From: Pseudomonas sp. ANT_H12B
GTDB taxonomy: Bacteria > Pseudomonadota > Gammaproteobacteria > Pseudomonadales > Pseudomonadaceae
NCBI RefSeq assembly: GCF_008369325.1
Contig: NZ_VOBI01000013.1
Location: 62,001-126,000 of the forward strand
Length of the DNA: 64,000 bases
Direction of reading: 5' to 3'
Numbering within the stretch: the stretch's first letter is position 1; every line of letters starts with the position of its first letter. The position numbers and the translations under genes are program-made. The notes under the pieces are model-generated. The model had not been told where the DNA came from and did no database searches. It saw only the letters and a list, made by a program, of their open reading frames with translations. Positions 8,580 to 17,162 of the stretch are shown here, piece by piece.

Positions 8580-10466
8580 CTAACACTGGATAAAATCCAC
8601 CTGGGCCATTTGATTAGCCAAATCTCGGATAGTGGGCTTACGCAGTTGAGCTCCGCGTGCCAAGTCAGCACTCCGCAATAACAGGCCACGATGAGCTCCT
8701 CCTGCTTCCTGAGGCGGAACAATGCATTCGATCTTCGCGGGCCGGAGGGACTGGAGCAAATAGGGCGTTTTGGTCTCAAGCTGCTTGGAGATCTCAGCAG
8801 TTGGAACGTATGTCAGAAGAAAACGAACAAGCGCGGATACAGGCACTACATCTCGCTTAGCTTTGCCATGTTTCTCTTCGACAGCATTAAGGTATCCGCC
8901 CTGAATCCATTTCTTGATCACTGCAGGTTTCCACCCTGATATCTGGGCCAAGTGGTCTACGCTGAGCGCGACATCCGGATTGTTGTCTCGAACACGCTGT
9001 TCGATTTCGGCCTGATCGAACTGGAAGCCTGCCAGCCCATGGAGAGCTGGCACATGCCCCGTCGGGCAGATCGTTCCCTGCAAAATGTCCTGGAGCACCG
9101 CGACAATCTTGGCATTGGATATGCCGTGTCTTACCGAAATGTCCTGAATTCCGATGGGGAGAGAAACCCGAGCTTTCTTACGCACCCGTTTAATCAGCTG
9201 GGCAACAACTGCGTCAATCTCGGTAGCTAAAAATTCGCCCGCGACTAACACAGGCCGCTCATCACGTTTGTACCGGCGGAGGCCTCCGGCTTGCACGACA
9301 CGCTCAAAAAATACCTTTGAGACGTTCAGTCGACGGCGAGCCTCGGTTGCGGAAAGGTATTCAGCACGTGCTGACGCGATCTGATCAAGCGTAGAGCGGT
9401 GAATGGCGACAAAGCGACTCTTACCTTCCTGGTGAACCCTCCCGATCACAGCTTGCTTGATCACTAGGTTGGCCAGAATATCTGGAGCAACTCCTAACAA
9501 GCGCGCCGCCTCTGCCGCTGAGAACCACTGCATCGCTTCAGCGTTATCAGGCCCAAACATCATCGCGCGCGTGTTGAGCCCTAAGCGCCCGTCAAAGTGT
9601 TCAGCCACTTGTGCCTTGAACTGATCTCGAACGAAATCAAAGCTGGAGGATGAGTAGGTGCTGAATAACTCCCTGTACCAAGATCCAATCCGTTCGGCGA
9701 GACCAACGCCATGGCCTGAGCGAAGTTGGTTTTGCATGGCCGCATCAAAACGTGCTGGCCAATCACTCAGCAACGACTCCAAACAACCCACCATCACCAG
9801 CGAATCTTGCAAAGGTGAAGAACTGCTGAAGCGAGGTTTAGCCATCGGCAAACCGCTTCGTTGAGCTTGGTGCTTCGCAAGTAGCGTTAAGAAGTCAGGC
9901 AACAGCGGTTCGAATCCCTGACGGCGGCAAATCTCGGTAAACCCTTTGTGCTCGCCGACACCCGCATCAGCCATCAGTGCGGATAATTTCATTGCGAACT
10001 CTGAAGCTTGGACGCTAACAGCAAGCCGTAGATCATACCCGCAGTCACAAAGCTCTAGCGTCCGTCGGTGGTAACTGATCGGTTTCTCGCAGTCGGGGCA
10101 GTTCCCAAGCAGCACAGTGCCATGGGTGGGGCAAGCTGTAACCAGCAAATGAGACCAAGCATCTTTAGCATATCCATCGGAGGCCAAGCACTCTGGACAG
10201 ACCGGTGAATGGCCATTGCGAAGGTAGCTGGGTTGACCAAGGTAATGCGTTTGGCCGATGAGAGTTGTACTGAGCTGTTCCTCATTCAGCTCAAAGCATT
10301 CGCAGATTTGAGCGAGCTCTGGCGACGAGTAAGCGGCTGTTAACTTGAGCCCTCGTTCGCCCAACAGCGCCTGAGCGCAACCATAGCCGTTGAGCTCCGC
10401 TTTTCGCATCAAGAGAGAGTTCAGACTTTCACCTGGTTGGAGGGCCACATTTTGGAAAAACGACAT
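8580..10466 (-). CDS. tniQ: TniQ/TnsD-family target-selection protein
   Basis: 628 residues. The N-terminal TniQ domain contains a complete zinc-binding pattern: CPEC (90-93), CPTH (C112, H115), CPDC (123-126) and CDC (140-142). The long C-terminal part contains several helix-turn-helix-like blocks, including SAAEAARLLGVAPDIL, SATEARRRLNVSKVFFE and LAQISGWKPAVIKKWI. Short TniQ proteins work with RNA guides or plasmid targets, while long ones like TnsD (508 residues in Tn7) read a fixed chromosomal site. At 628 residues this is expected to be the site reader, and the insertion at the gyrB 3' end is the natural candidate. It starts 12 bp after the tnsC stop. Confidence 0.9.
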   Translation of the reverse strand: MSFFQNVALQPGESLNSLLMRKAELNGYGCAQALLGERGLKLTAAYSSPELAQICECFELNEEQLSTTLIGQTHYLGQPSYLRNGHSPVCPECLASDGYAKDAWSHLLVTACPTHGTVLLGNCPDCEKPISYHRRTLELCDCGYDLRLAVSVQASEFAMKLSALMADAGVGEHKGFTEICRRQGFEPLLPDFLTLLAKHQAQRSGLPMAKPRFSSSSPLQDSLVMVGCLESLLSDWPARFDAAMQNQLRSGHGVGLAERIGSWYRELFSTYSSSSFDFVRDQFKAQVAEHFDGRLGLNTRAMMFGPDNAEAMQWFSAAEAARLLGVAPDILANLVIKQAVIGRVHQEGKSRFVAIHRSTLDQIASARAEYLSATEARRRLNVSKVFFERVVQAGGLRRYKRDERPVLVAGEFLATEIDAVVAQLIKRVRKKARVSLPIGIQDISVRHGISNAKIVAVLQDILQGTICPTGHVPALHGLAGFQFDQAEIEQRVRDNNPDVALSVDHLAQISGWKPAVIKKWIQGGYLNAVEEKHGKAKRDVVPVSALVRFLLTYVPTAEISKQLETKTPYLLQSLRPAKIECIVPPQEAGGAHRGLLLRSADLARGAQLRKPTIRDLANQMAQVDFIQC

Positions 10467-10478
10467 GTATGTTGCCCT

Positions 10479-11417
10479 CTACAGCCGGGGAATAGGGAGA
10501 TGAGCTTCACGCAACACCTTCACATAAGCGGCGTTCAAATCGTGATCCGAAATGACGGTGCCAGGTGTAAACGGGTTGCCAGAAAAAGGCTGGTCATTGA
10601 CTGCGTTACGGTAGGCCTTAGCTAGACATCTAACGTCAATTATCTTGTTGGCATTATTAGTCTCGGCATGGCTGAAGAGATCGACCAACATACCGAAGCG
10701 GCCTAAGGAGGAGGCATAAAGGGACTTGATAGCTACATCACCACTTAGCTCGAATATCCAGCCTTGTTCACTGTACGCAGCAGCCACAAGCGCAATACCC
10801 GCAGCAAAATCTTGGCGATCAGCAGCACTAATCCACGAGTAGGGGTAGATCAGCTCAGTAGCCAAACTGCGACCACGTAATTGCTCATTTAGCCCCAGCA
10901 AGCGCTCAGCAGCAGGAAGGCCAAGCAAAACGAGAGAGATGTTAAGTTCATCACTTAATACTTTGAAGAAATCAGCTAGAGCCCTTACTTTTTGTGGGCT
11001 GTGTAGCTCTGCCAGATGTTGTACTTCATCGACGATGATCGCCCTGACTTTCGCAATCTCTAGCTGGCGCAACGCTTGATCGTACAAATCCGGTGTGCTG
11101 CATTTGCTCAGTACCCTACCACCGAGGCCACGGATAATACTTAGCGTGAGAGCACGCTGATTGGGTTCCGTTGGGGCTGTGACGCGGATCAGCGGCTTAC
11201 AGATTTTGCCGTTCACCTCCTGCGTGGGAAAGTCTGCCATCAGTGCCTGAGCGACTTCTCCTTTGCCTATTCGGCTGGGGCCGAACATCGGCAAGATTTG
11301 CCGCTCACCGGCAAGGGAGGCTTCAATGACTTGAAAGGCGCGCTGATATGACCTCAACATCCGGCCATGGAAAAAGCCCTCAGAACGAATCACCTTAATG
11401 ACTTCATTCGCCATCAT
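10479..11417 (-). CDS. tnsC: TnsC/TniB-family AAA+ transposition regulator
   Basis: 312 residues. Walker A is GPSRIGKG (46-53) and Walker B AIIVDEVQHL (126-135), the usual TniB/TnsC form. These ATPases polymerise on DNA and pass target choice from TniQ to the TnsA-TnsB transposase. ATG 11417 overlaps the tnsB stop (ATGA) and has GGAGGAAAA before it; a second ATG follows immediately. Order and coupling match other TnsABC-TniQ operons. Confidence 0.92.
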   Translation of the reverse strand: MMANEVIKVIRSEGFFHGRMLRSYQRAFQVIEASLAGERQILPMFGPSRIGKGEVAQALMADFPTQEVNGKICKPLIRVTAPTEPNQRALTLSIIRGLGGRVLSKCSTPDLYDQALRQLEIAKVRAIIVDEVQHLAELHSPQKVRALADFFKVLSDELNISLVLLGLPAAERLLGLNEQLRGRSLATELIYPYSWISAADRQDFAAGIALVAAAYSEQGWIFELSGDVAIKSLYASSLGRFGMLVDLFSHAETNNANKIIDVRCLAKAYRNAVNDQPFSGNPFTPGTVISDHDLNAAYVKVLREAHLPIPRL

Positions 11418-13369
11418 TTTTTCCTCCGGTGGGGCGCAACTACGATTTCTGTCGGAGCAGCAGCGAGAACGGTTTCAGCAATCGGCAATTGTTGCTCAGG
11501 AGCGATCGCCGCAGCGTTGGCTTTATCGACTGTTCGTTGAGCTCTTTGATTCTCGCGAATCTTGCCCTTTGGACGTTTCTGCGCATTGGCATCTTCGATA
11601 ATATTTATATGATTGATGACGTAATCTTCCCCAGACAATTCGAAGTCTGACTTATAATGTGCCTTACGGATTTCCTTAGCCTGTTCAAAACTAATAGCAG
11701 GCATGTTCGGGTTCTTATTTTGAACCGTGACCCACTCTTTCAAGCCAAGGTCATAAATATGAACCGACCGACAGTCAAGTGGATTAATGCACACATCTAC
11801 CTTCACCGTAGAGTTTGTTTTAAAAAGCGCTGAAACATACTCGTTCTGATAGAACTGGCGCTGATAGTTAATACCTTCACGAGTGATACTTAATTTCACT
11901 TCTAAGTAATGACGACAGGCTTCCATCAATTCTTCAGCCGAAGGGGCTGGAAAAACTACGTACTCCTGGCTCAGACGAGTCAACGCCTGCAATGGAGTAA
12001 ACTCCTGACCAAACTTTTCGGACAAGCGATCACTCTTCTTAATATGATATGAATCCGTAATCCAGCGGATGATGACTTCGTTAAGTTTTTCGATGGTCAA
12101 GGTCGCAGATTTTTGTGCGTCTTCCAGACCATGCGTTTCCCGCTTGTCATGTGATTTCTTGGCGCCTGGCAGTTTCTTGATCAGCATCGTGTTCAACGTG
12201 CCAAAAAAACGCTCAATAAACGGTTTCTGGTAGGGGGCACCGGCAACACAGTACTCCAACATCATACCCAGGTGTTGCGACGCTTTAACGATCATAGGGC
12301 CATGGCAATCTGACCCGTTATCCAGAACCAATGTGCGGATATCTGCCGGGGCGGGCCACTCATGCACACAGCTCCATTGCGTTCTAAATGGCTCTCCCTT
12401 GGGGCTAAAAGCAAACTGTAGGGATTGCATCAACCCGACCTGGCTTGCTGCCTGAATGGTGAGGTGAATTCCAACAATGGTCATTGTTGCTGTATCAATC
12501 AAAGCATAGAAGGTAGGGCAACCAATTACGTTGCCAGAGGCATCGACAATGAAGATGTCCAAAACCGTAGAGTCACCCTCTACGCGGGCATAAGGCTCTT
12601 TGACATCAAGATAGCTACAGGCATTTCGCATAATCAAACGAAAGGTGCGGGGGTTCAGCCGACCTTTGATATTTTTCAGATTTAGTCTCGCAATGAATCG
12701 GCCTACCGTACGCCTAGACACACCGCCAAGTTCAACACCGATCTCAGCTGACTTTTCTGAACACCGAATATTAATTGCATGAACAATATCCTGAATGCTA
12801 AACCTACTGCTACTGCAATACTTTGACTCGATGACGTTAAGAATGATTTCTTGAACCTCGGGTTCCATCGATAACGAATGATGAACCCCACGATCCGAAA
12901 AATGTGCAGCTAAGCAGTTTGGCGAATACGACTCTTTATAAATTCTCCAGTATCGTTCAATTGATCTTCTTGACGGTACAGTACGATGCAAGCCATATCG
13001 CCTTTGGATCTCAATGTAGATATCCTTCCAAGTAAAATCCTCAATCAGCTGCTCTACAACTCTGATGTACTCCTGCCGCTCATCTCTAGATTTAATTTCT
13101 GTGGGACTCAAGATTCGAGGTTCAAAAACCTCTTCTACCCCACATGGGGTTTCAATACGCACGATCGAGCGTAGATCCCCCGAAGCGACTGTATTGCGAA
13201 AGTCGTCATCCTGGTAGACATGAGACTCACCTAGCTGCCCAATCAGGACTACTTGCCGTGCTTTGGTATTAATCGTTCCAATTACATACGAACGACCATC
13301 TGCTCCGATGACCGTAGCGCCAACCCTGTATCGACGCGAGCTGATGAGCCCTTCATTAACGGCAGCCAT
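11414..13369 (-). CDS. tnsB: TnsB-family DDE transposase
   Basis: 651 residues. The retroviral-integrase-like catalytic triad is visible: D266 in ARVEGDSTVLD, D350 in LVLDNGSD and E386 in PYQKPFIERFFG. N-terminal helix-turn-helix segments (about 95-240) would bind the end repeats, and a Mu-type C-terminal region ends in a basic, alanine-rich tail that could contact TnsC. It cuts the 3' transposon ends and joins them to target DNA, leaving the 5-bp duplication seen here. It begins one base after the tnsA stop and overlaps tnsC. Confidence 0.94.
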   Translation of the reverse strand: MAAVNEGLISSRRYRVGATVIGADGRSYVIGTINTKARQVVLIGQLGESHVYQDDDFRNTVASGDLRSIVRIETPCGVEEVFEPRILSPTEIKSRDERQEYIRVVEQLIEDFTWKDIYIEIQRRYGLHRTVPSRRSIERYWRIYKESYSPNCLAAHFSDRGVHHSLSMEPEVQEIILNVIESKYCSSSRFSIQDIVHAINIRCSEKSAEIGVELGGVSRRTVGRFIARLNLKNIKGRLNPRTFRLIMRNACSYLDVKEPYARVEGDSTVLDIFIVDASGNVIGCPTFYALIDTATMTIVGIHLTIQAASQVGLMQSLQFAFSPKGEPFRTQWSCVHEWPAPADIRTLVLDNGSDCHGPMIVKASQHLGMMLEYCVAGAPYQKPFIERFFGTLNTMLIKKLPGAKKSHDKRETHGLEDAQKSATLTIEKLNEVIIRWITDSYHIKKSDRLSEKFGQEFTPLQALTRLSQEYVVFPAPSAEELMEACRHYLEVKLSITREGINYQRQFYQNEYVSALFKTNSTVKVDVCINPLDCRSVHIYDLGLKEWVTVQNKNPNMPAISFEQAKEIRKAHYKSDFELSGEDYVINHINIIEDANAQKRPKGKIRENQRAQRTVDKANAAAIAPEQQLPIAETVLAAAPTEIVVAPHRRKK

Positions 13370-13370
13370 C

Positions 13371-14093
13371 TCAGATGTCCATTAGCTTCAGATGATCCAA
13401 CGAGCCATGCGCTGCATTAACCCAGCCATCCCCCGAGAAAACATTCTCCGACAAGTCCGCGCTCAGCACCCCATATGCCAATCCAAAAAAAATGTCCGCA
13501 TTAGATAGTGCCCCAGATTCTTTAAGCTCAAGGGTCGGCCACCGCTTACGATTTTTTAACGCGATGCCTACCTTTTCACAGGCACCTGCCGCGCGTTCCT
13601 TTTGAGCAGGACTAAGCGCCTTTTTCAAATTTTCCAGATTGGAGATGAACACCGGAGAGAATTTCTCCTCGGTGAAGGTGATAAATTGCTTGCCATATGT
13701 GGCCAAGATGCGTTCAGCCCGAGCATGCTTATCCGCGTGCTTCTCTAAGAAAGCGCTGGGTTTGCTCTCGCAGATAAAGATCTGTCCGTCATGCCGCTCA
13801 ATTTCACTGTCAGCAGTGTAAGCCACAGCCTTTTTACCGTCTTTCTTGGGCAAGTCCTGTCGGCTAGTAAGCAGATTTTCGTTTTCCAGGTCGACACAGA
13901 TTGACTGGTCGGATATCCGCGTGAATCCAGGCATGAGGCTGAGAAGCAGCAAGTGGTTGCGCTCAAGAAAACTCTCGCCCGCGACAATCCCATTCGCGTT
14001 GCGATCCGTCGGCACGATATAAGCTCGGCGACCCCGTTTGGTACGCTTGGCAACGTCACGTACAGGCTTAACGCCCTTATTTCTGACGGGCAT
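13371..14093 (-). CDS. tnsA: TnsA-family endonuclease
   Basis: 240 residues from ATG 14093, which follows TTTGGAG; an upstream frame extension to 14204 has no ribosome binding site. TnsA is a restriction-endonuclease-like enzyme that cuts the 5' strands so that transposition is cut-and-paste. Candidate catalytic residues fit the family layout: E44 in SFLERNHLLL, D95 in YTADSEIE and K111 in ICESKPS, followed by a C-terminal domain. First gene of the leftward tns operon. Its presence separates this element from the TnsA-less Tn5053/Tn402 group. Confidence 0.9.
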   Translation of the reverse strand: MPVRNKGVKPVRDVAKRTKRGRRAYIVPTDRNANGIVAGESFLERNHLLLLSLMPGFTRISDQSICVDLENENLLTSRQDLPKKDGKKAVAYTADSEIERHDGQIFICESKPSAFLEKHADKHARAERILATYGKQFITFTEEKFSPVFISNLENLKKALSPAQKERAAGACEKVGIALKNRKRWPTLELKESGALSNADIFFGLAYGVLSADLSENVFSGDGWVNAAHGSLDHLKLMDI

Positions 14094-14277
14094 AACACAA
14101 CTCCAAAATCTTAAGAAAGCACCGTCAATGCGGTGTGCACCATGGCGATGCTTGACGCCGTAAGCGCCAAACCCCAAACTCCGACTGGATTCTGTAGAGT
14201 CCAAACAATCGGCGTATAGGAATACTGCTGGCCGGCCAGCCTGTCAATAGTTTTCCGTCCAAACAAAAGGGGTTGGC

Positions 14278-15324
14278 ATGGGTAGAAAAGTGGACACCAC
14301 CTGGTACGGCACCTATTTGGAAGCAATCGCCTTCGAAAACCTCTCGGGAGATAAGTCCGTAGGCACACCAGAGTTGGCAGATCATCTGGGTGTGAAGCCA
14401 AAAACACTTGCACGAATAAGGTCTGCAGGCCGCTTCATCCATGAGGTGCTACCTGGGGTAAAGCCAGAACAAATTCAGTGCGGTTACGCCTCGTTAGAGC
14501 TGTTATCTAAGTTATGGGGAGCCGATCCCTCGGGCGCGCAGTCTCGATTGGAAAGTGTCCTGGCCAACAGGACTAAGCTGCCTGAGCTAGAACAAGCTAT
14601 TCGTCGGGTCAAGCTTGGCGAAAAAAAAAGCTCCACAGAAAGCAACCTAGTCGGGCCGTCTCAGCTTGGTTTTATGGCGCGAATGGATGCCTGGGTAGCA
14701 TCGTCAGATTTGGTGCATTTCGATTCGTATCGGGGTACAGCGTTCAGACTCAAACCAAGCCTCGGCTCCTGTCCTGGATATTTTATCCACACAAAAAACG
14801 GACAACCGAGCGCCCTCGTCCTTTGCAAACAGGGAAGCGGCTGGCGGGATCCTGCCGGTGTTGCTAGGGAACTGTATGAGCATGCAGTGGCTCGCAGGCA
14901 CACAGCCCCAGCGATTTGGTATGTCTTTGAAAAAGACAGTGCCGTGCTTCAGCATCTCGCAGAGCTAAGCATCTGGTGGGGTGGCTCGCCTACTAGTGAC
15001 GATCCATGGTTACTCTTGGCCTATCTGACCGAATCAGGGAAGCTTGAGGTGCTTTTTGAGGAATACTTCTCCAACCTGATTGGCAGCATGACAGAGGGCG
15101 GAGGTGCGCTTCGGCCAAATGATCTGATCGCCACTGGGGAAGCTATGGATGGCAGCAAGGCATGCATCACAATTCCTTTACGGAACATCCAGCCTATATC
15201 TGCAGCGACGAAACATCGTCCGTACTCCGAAGTACTTCGAGAGCGCTTACGGGCGATTGCCGGGCAAGGTCATGCAACGTCGGATCAAATTGACCGATTG
15301 GCTGCTATTGACCTAGGTCTCTGA
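14278..15324 (+). CDS. Unrecognised 348-residue protein with N-terminal helix-turn-helix, divergent from tnsA
   Basis: Not recognised. ATG 14278 follows AAAAGGGG. The N-terminus has a helix-turn-helix-like stretch (about 28-50, VGTPELADHLGVKPKTLARI), and the rest is a mixed alpha/beta region with no catalytic motif I can name. It shares a 184-bp divergent promoter region with tnsA, the position expected for a transposition regulator or accessory factor. Because tnsA heads the tns operon, autoregulation from this gene would control mobility. It could equally be the first cargo gene. Confidence 0.65.
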   Translation: MGRKVDTTWYGTYLEAIAFENLSGDKSVGTPELADHLGVKPKTLARIRSAGRFIHEVLPGVKPEQIQCGYASLELLSKLWGADPSGAQSRLESVLANRTKLPELEQAIRRVKLGEKKSSTESNLVGPSQLGFMARMDAWVASSDLVHFDSYRGTAFRLKPSLGSCPGYFIHTKNGQPSALVLCKQGSGWRDPAGVARELYEHAVARRHTAPAIWYVFEKDSAVLQHLAELSIWWGGSPTSDDPWLLLAYLTESGKLEVLFEEYFSNLIGSMTEGGGALRPNDLIATGEAMDGSKACITIPLRNIQPISAATKHRPYSEVLRERLRAIAGQGHATSDQIDRLAAIDLGL

Positions 15325-15378
15325 CCTGCATCGGCTAAGCGTTACCGGTGCTGCACAACTGTAGATGTAACTGGGAGA

Positions 15379-16008
15379 TCAAGGCGATCGGCTTTCAAAC
15401 ACGGAGTGCTTGAAAGCCATCAAATCGCGAAAGTCAGATGGCGATCCTGCTCCAGTCCGGTTTAGATAATGCCCTTTAATTCCGAGGGCTATTGGCCCGT
15501 CTCGATCACAGCGTTGGGAATCCCCGATCATCCACACCTTGCAGGCGTCTACAGCCAACTCAGTCAGCACTGCCTCGTAGATACGCCGATCTGGCTTGAG
15601 CGACCCTAACTCATAGCTGAAGCCGTAGCCATCCAACCCCGGAAAGATCCGCTCAATAGCCGCACCATAGGGCTGGGCCAGATTTGAACAGACCGCCACT
15701 TTCAGACCACGCGCTTGCAGTGCCTCAATGCAGGCGAGGGCGTCGGCGAAGGGTTGGATGCTAGCGACCTCGGCATCAAGTTCGGCTTGGATTCGCGCAA
15801 GCTCTGCCGGTGTTACATCAATACCGAAATGGTCAGCGGCCTGTGCAAGACCCCAAGAATGGCGCATTAGCATTGACGCATCATCCGGCTTAGGTCGCCG
15901 CCCTTGGGCGATACCCAGCTTTAGAAGCTGGCGAAAGGGATGGCGCGCGTTCTCGATCCGTATGACGGTACCGAACGCATCAAAGATGGCCGCTTGGACA
16001 TGGCTCAT
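15379..16008 (-). CDS. HAD-superfamily hydrolase (haloacid dehalogenase-like)
   Basis: 209 residues from ATG 16008, with GGAG upstream. HAD motifs are in order: FDAFGT (nucleophile D10; the usual second aspartate is alanine, as in dehalogenase-type members), VCSNLAQ (S), SLKPDRRIY (K) and MIGDSQRCDRDG. Loss of the second aspartate favours a 2-haloacid-dehalogenase-like chemistry or a diverged phosphatase; substrate unknown. It is convergent with the helix-turn-helix gene and divergent from the IetA-like ATPase gene. A longer frame to 16104 adds sequence that does not look coding. Confidence 0.85.
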   Translation of the reverse strand: MSHVQAAIFDAFGTVIRIENARHPFRQLLKLGIAQGRRPKPDDASMLMRHSWGLAQAADHFGIDVTPAELARIQAELDAEVASIQPFADALACIEALQARGLKVAVCSNLAQPYGAAIERIFPGLDGYGFSYELGSLKPDRRIYEAVLTELAVDACKVWMIGDSQRCDRDGPIALGIKGHYLNRTGAGSPSDFRDLMAFKHSVFESRSP

Positions 16009-16147
16009 ACCGCATACTCCTTCCAGAACATCGAACGCCAGAAAATCAATACCTTCGAGAAAGCCAGCCTTTTGCTGCGCCGAAGCTACTTTTCTGCAGG
16101 GCAAACCTAATCAGGCCTATAATGCACGGCTAGCATGAGGTCAACCT

Positions 16148-17143
16148 ATGGCAAGCGCCGATCAGCTCAAAGCACTGCTGAAATCCCACATTACTGGCGA
16201 TGACAGCCACTTCTTCTCCGTCGCGATGCAGGTTGCAGCGCACGAGGCAAAGCTCGGCCACGGAAAACTGGCAGAAGAGCTCAAAGCTCTGATCGATGCA
16301 GCGAAAGCTCGGCCCTCTTCAAAAGTACTAAACAAAACGATCCCTATCAGCCAACCTCGTGGTGAGTTGGTCGGACTTCTCCAGGCCTCTTATCCACAAA
16401 CTCGACTTTCCGACATGATCCTGGACGACCAGGTTGCTATGCGTTTGCATCGGATCATCAAAGAGCAGCAGAACCATACGAAGATCCGTGCACATGGGCT
16501 TTCACCTCGCCGGAAACTGTTATTGGTCGGGCCGCCAGGCACTGGCAAAACACTGACCGCCTCTGCATTGGCAGGTGAGTTGGGTGTTCCGCTGTTTGTT
16601 GTGCGACTTGATGCCTTGATCACCAAATTCATGGGGGAGACCGCCGCCAAACTGCGTCAGGTCTTTGATGCCATAACGGAAGTACGCGGTGTCTATTTTT
16701 TTGACGAGTTCGATGCCATCGGTTCGCAACGTGGCCAGGCAAATGACGTCGGCGAGATACGGCGCGTTTTGAATAGTTTTTTGCAAATGCTGGAGCAGGA
16801 TCAGTCCCACAGTCTGGTAATCGCGGCTACAAACCACCCCGAGATTTTGGACTACGCCTTGTTCCGTCGGTTTGACGACATGATCCAGTACGGACTTCCC
16901 GAAGCAGAGCAAATCATTGCAGTGCTAAAGAATCGTTTATCCGCCTTTAAACCGAAACGGTTGGCTTGGTCAAAGCTCGCAGATAAAGCCAGCGGTCTGA
17001 GCTATGCCGACGTGGCACGGGCGGCAGACGATACCCTCAAAGATGCAATTATTCATGACCGTGCATCGATCACGGATTCTGATGTCTTAAATATGTTGGA
17101 AGAACGGAAGCTGATCAGTAAGAAAACACTAATCGATACATAA
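16148..17143 (+). CDS. ietA: IetA-like AAA+ ATPase of an IetAS pair
   Basis: 331 residues. Walker A GPPGTGKT (128-135), Walker B VYFFDEFDAIG (182-192), sensor-like VIAATNHPE and an arginine-finger-like FRRFDD mark a classical AAA ATPase. AAA ATPase plus subtilase pairs are known as IetAS: first described on Agrobacterium plasmids as a toxin-antitoxin-like pair affecting plasmid incompatibility, and later reported as an anti-phage system. In that work IetA is the antidote to the protease IetS. The gene ends 19 bp before the protease. The assignment rests on gene pairing and motifs; no sequence comparison was possible. Confidence 0.85.
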   Translation: MASADQLKALLKSHITGDDSHFFSVAMQVAAHEAKLGHGKLAEELKALIDAAKARPSSKVLNKTIPISQPRGELVGLLQASYPQTRLSDMILDDQVAMRLHRIIKEQQNHTKIRAHGLSPRRKLLLVGPPGTGKTLTASALAGELGVPLFVVRLDALITKFMGETAAKLRQVFDAITEVRGVYFFDEFDAIGSQRGQANDVGEIRRVLNSFLQMLEQDQSHSLVIAATNHPEILDYALFRRFDDMIQYGLPEAEQIIAVLKNRLSAFKPKRLAWSKLADKASGLSYADVARAADDTLKDAIIHDRASITDSDVLNMLEERKLISKKTLIDT

Positions 17144-17162
17144 TTCGAAGAGCAGTATCGCG

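Noticed and set aside
14783..14791. DnaA box inside the transposon
   Set aside because: A single isolated copy within a coding region, consistent with chance.
16009..16104. Longer N terminus for the HAD hydrolase
   Set aside because: The extra 32 codons lack a ribosome binding site and precede a well-placed ATG and the conserved first strand.
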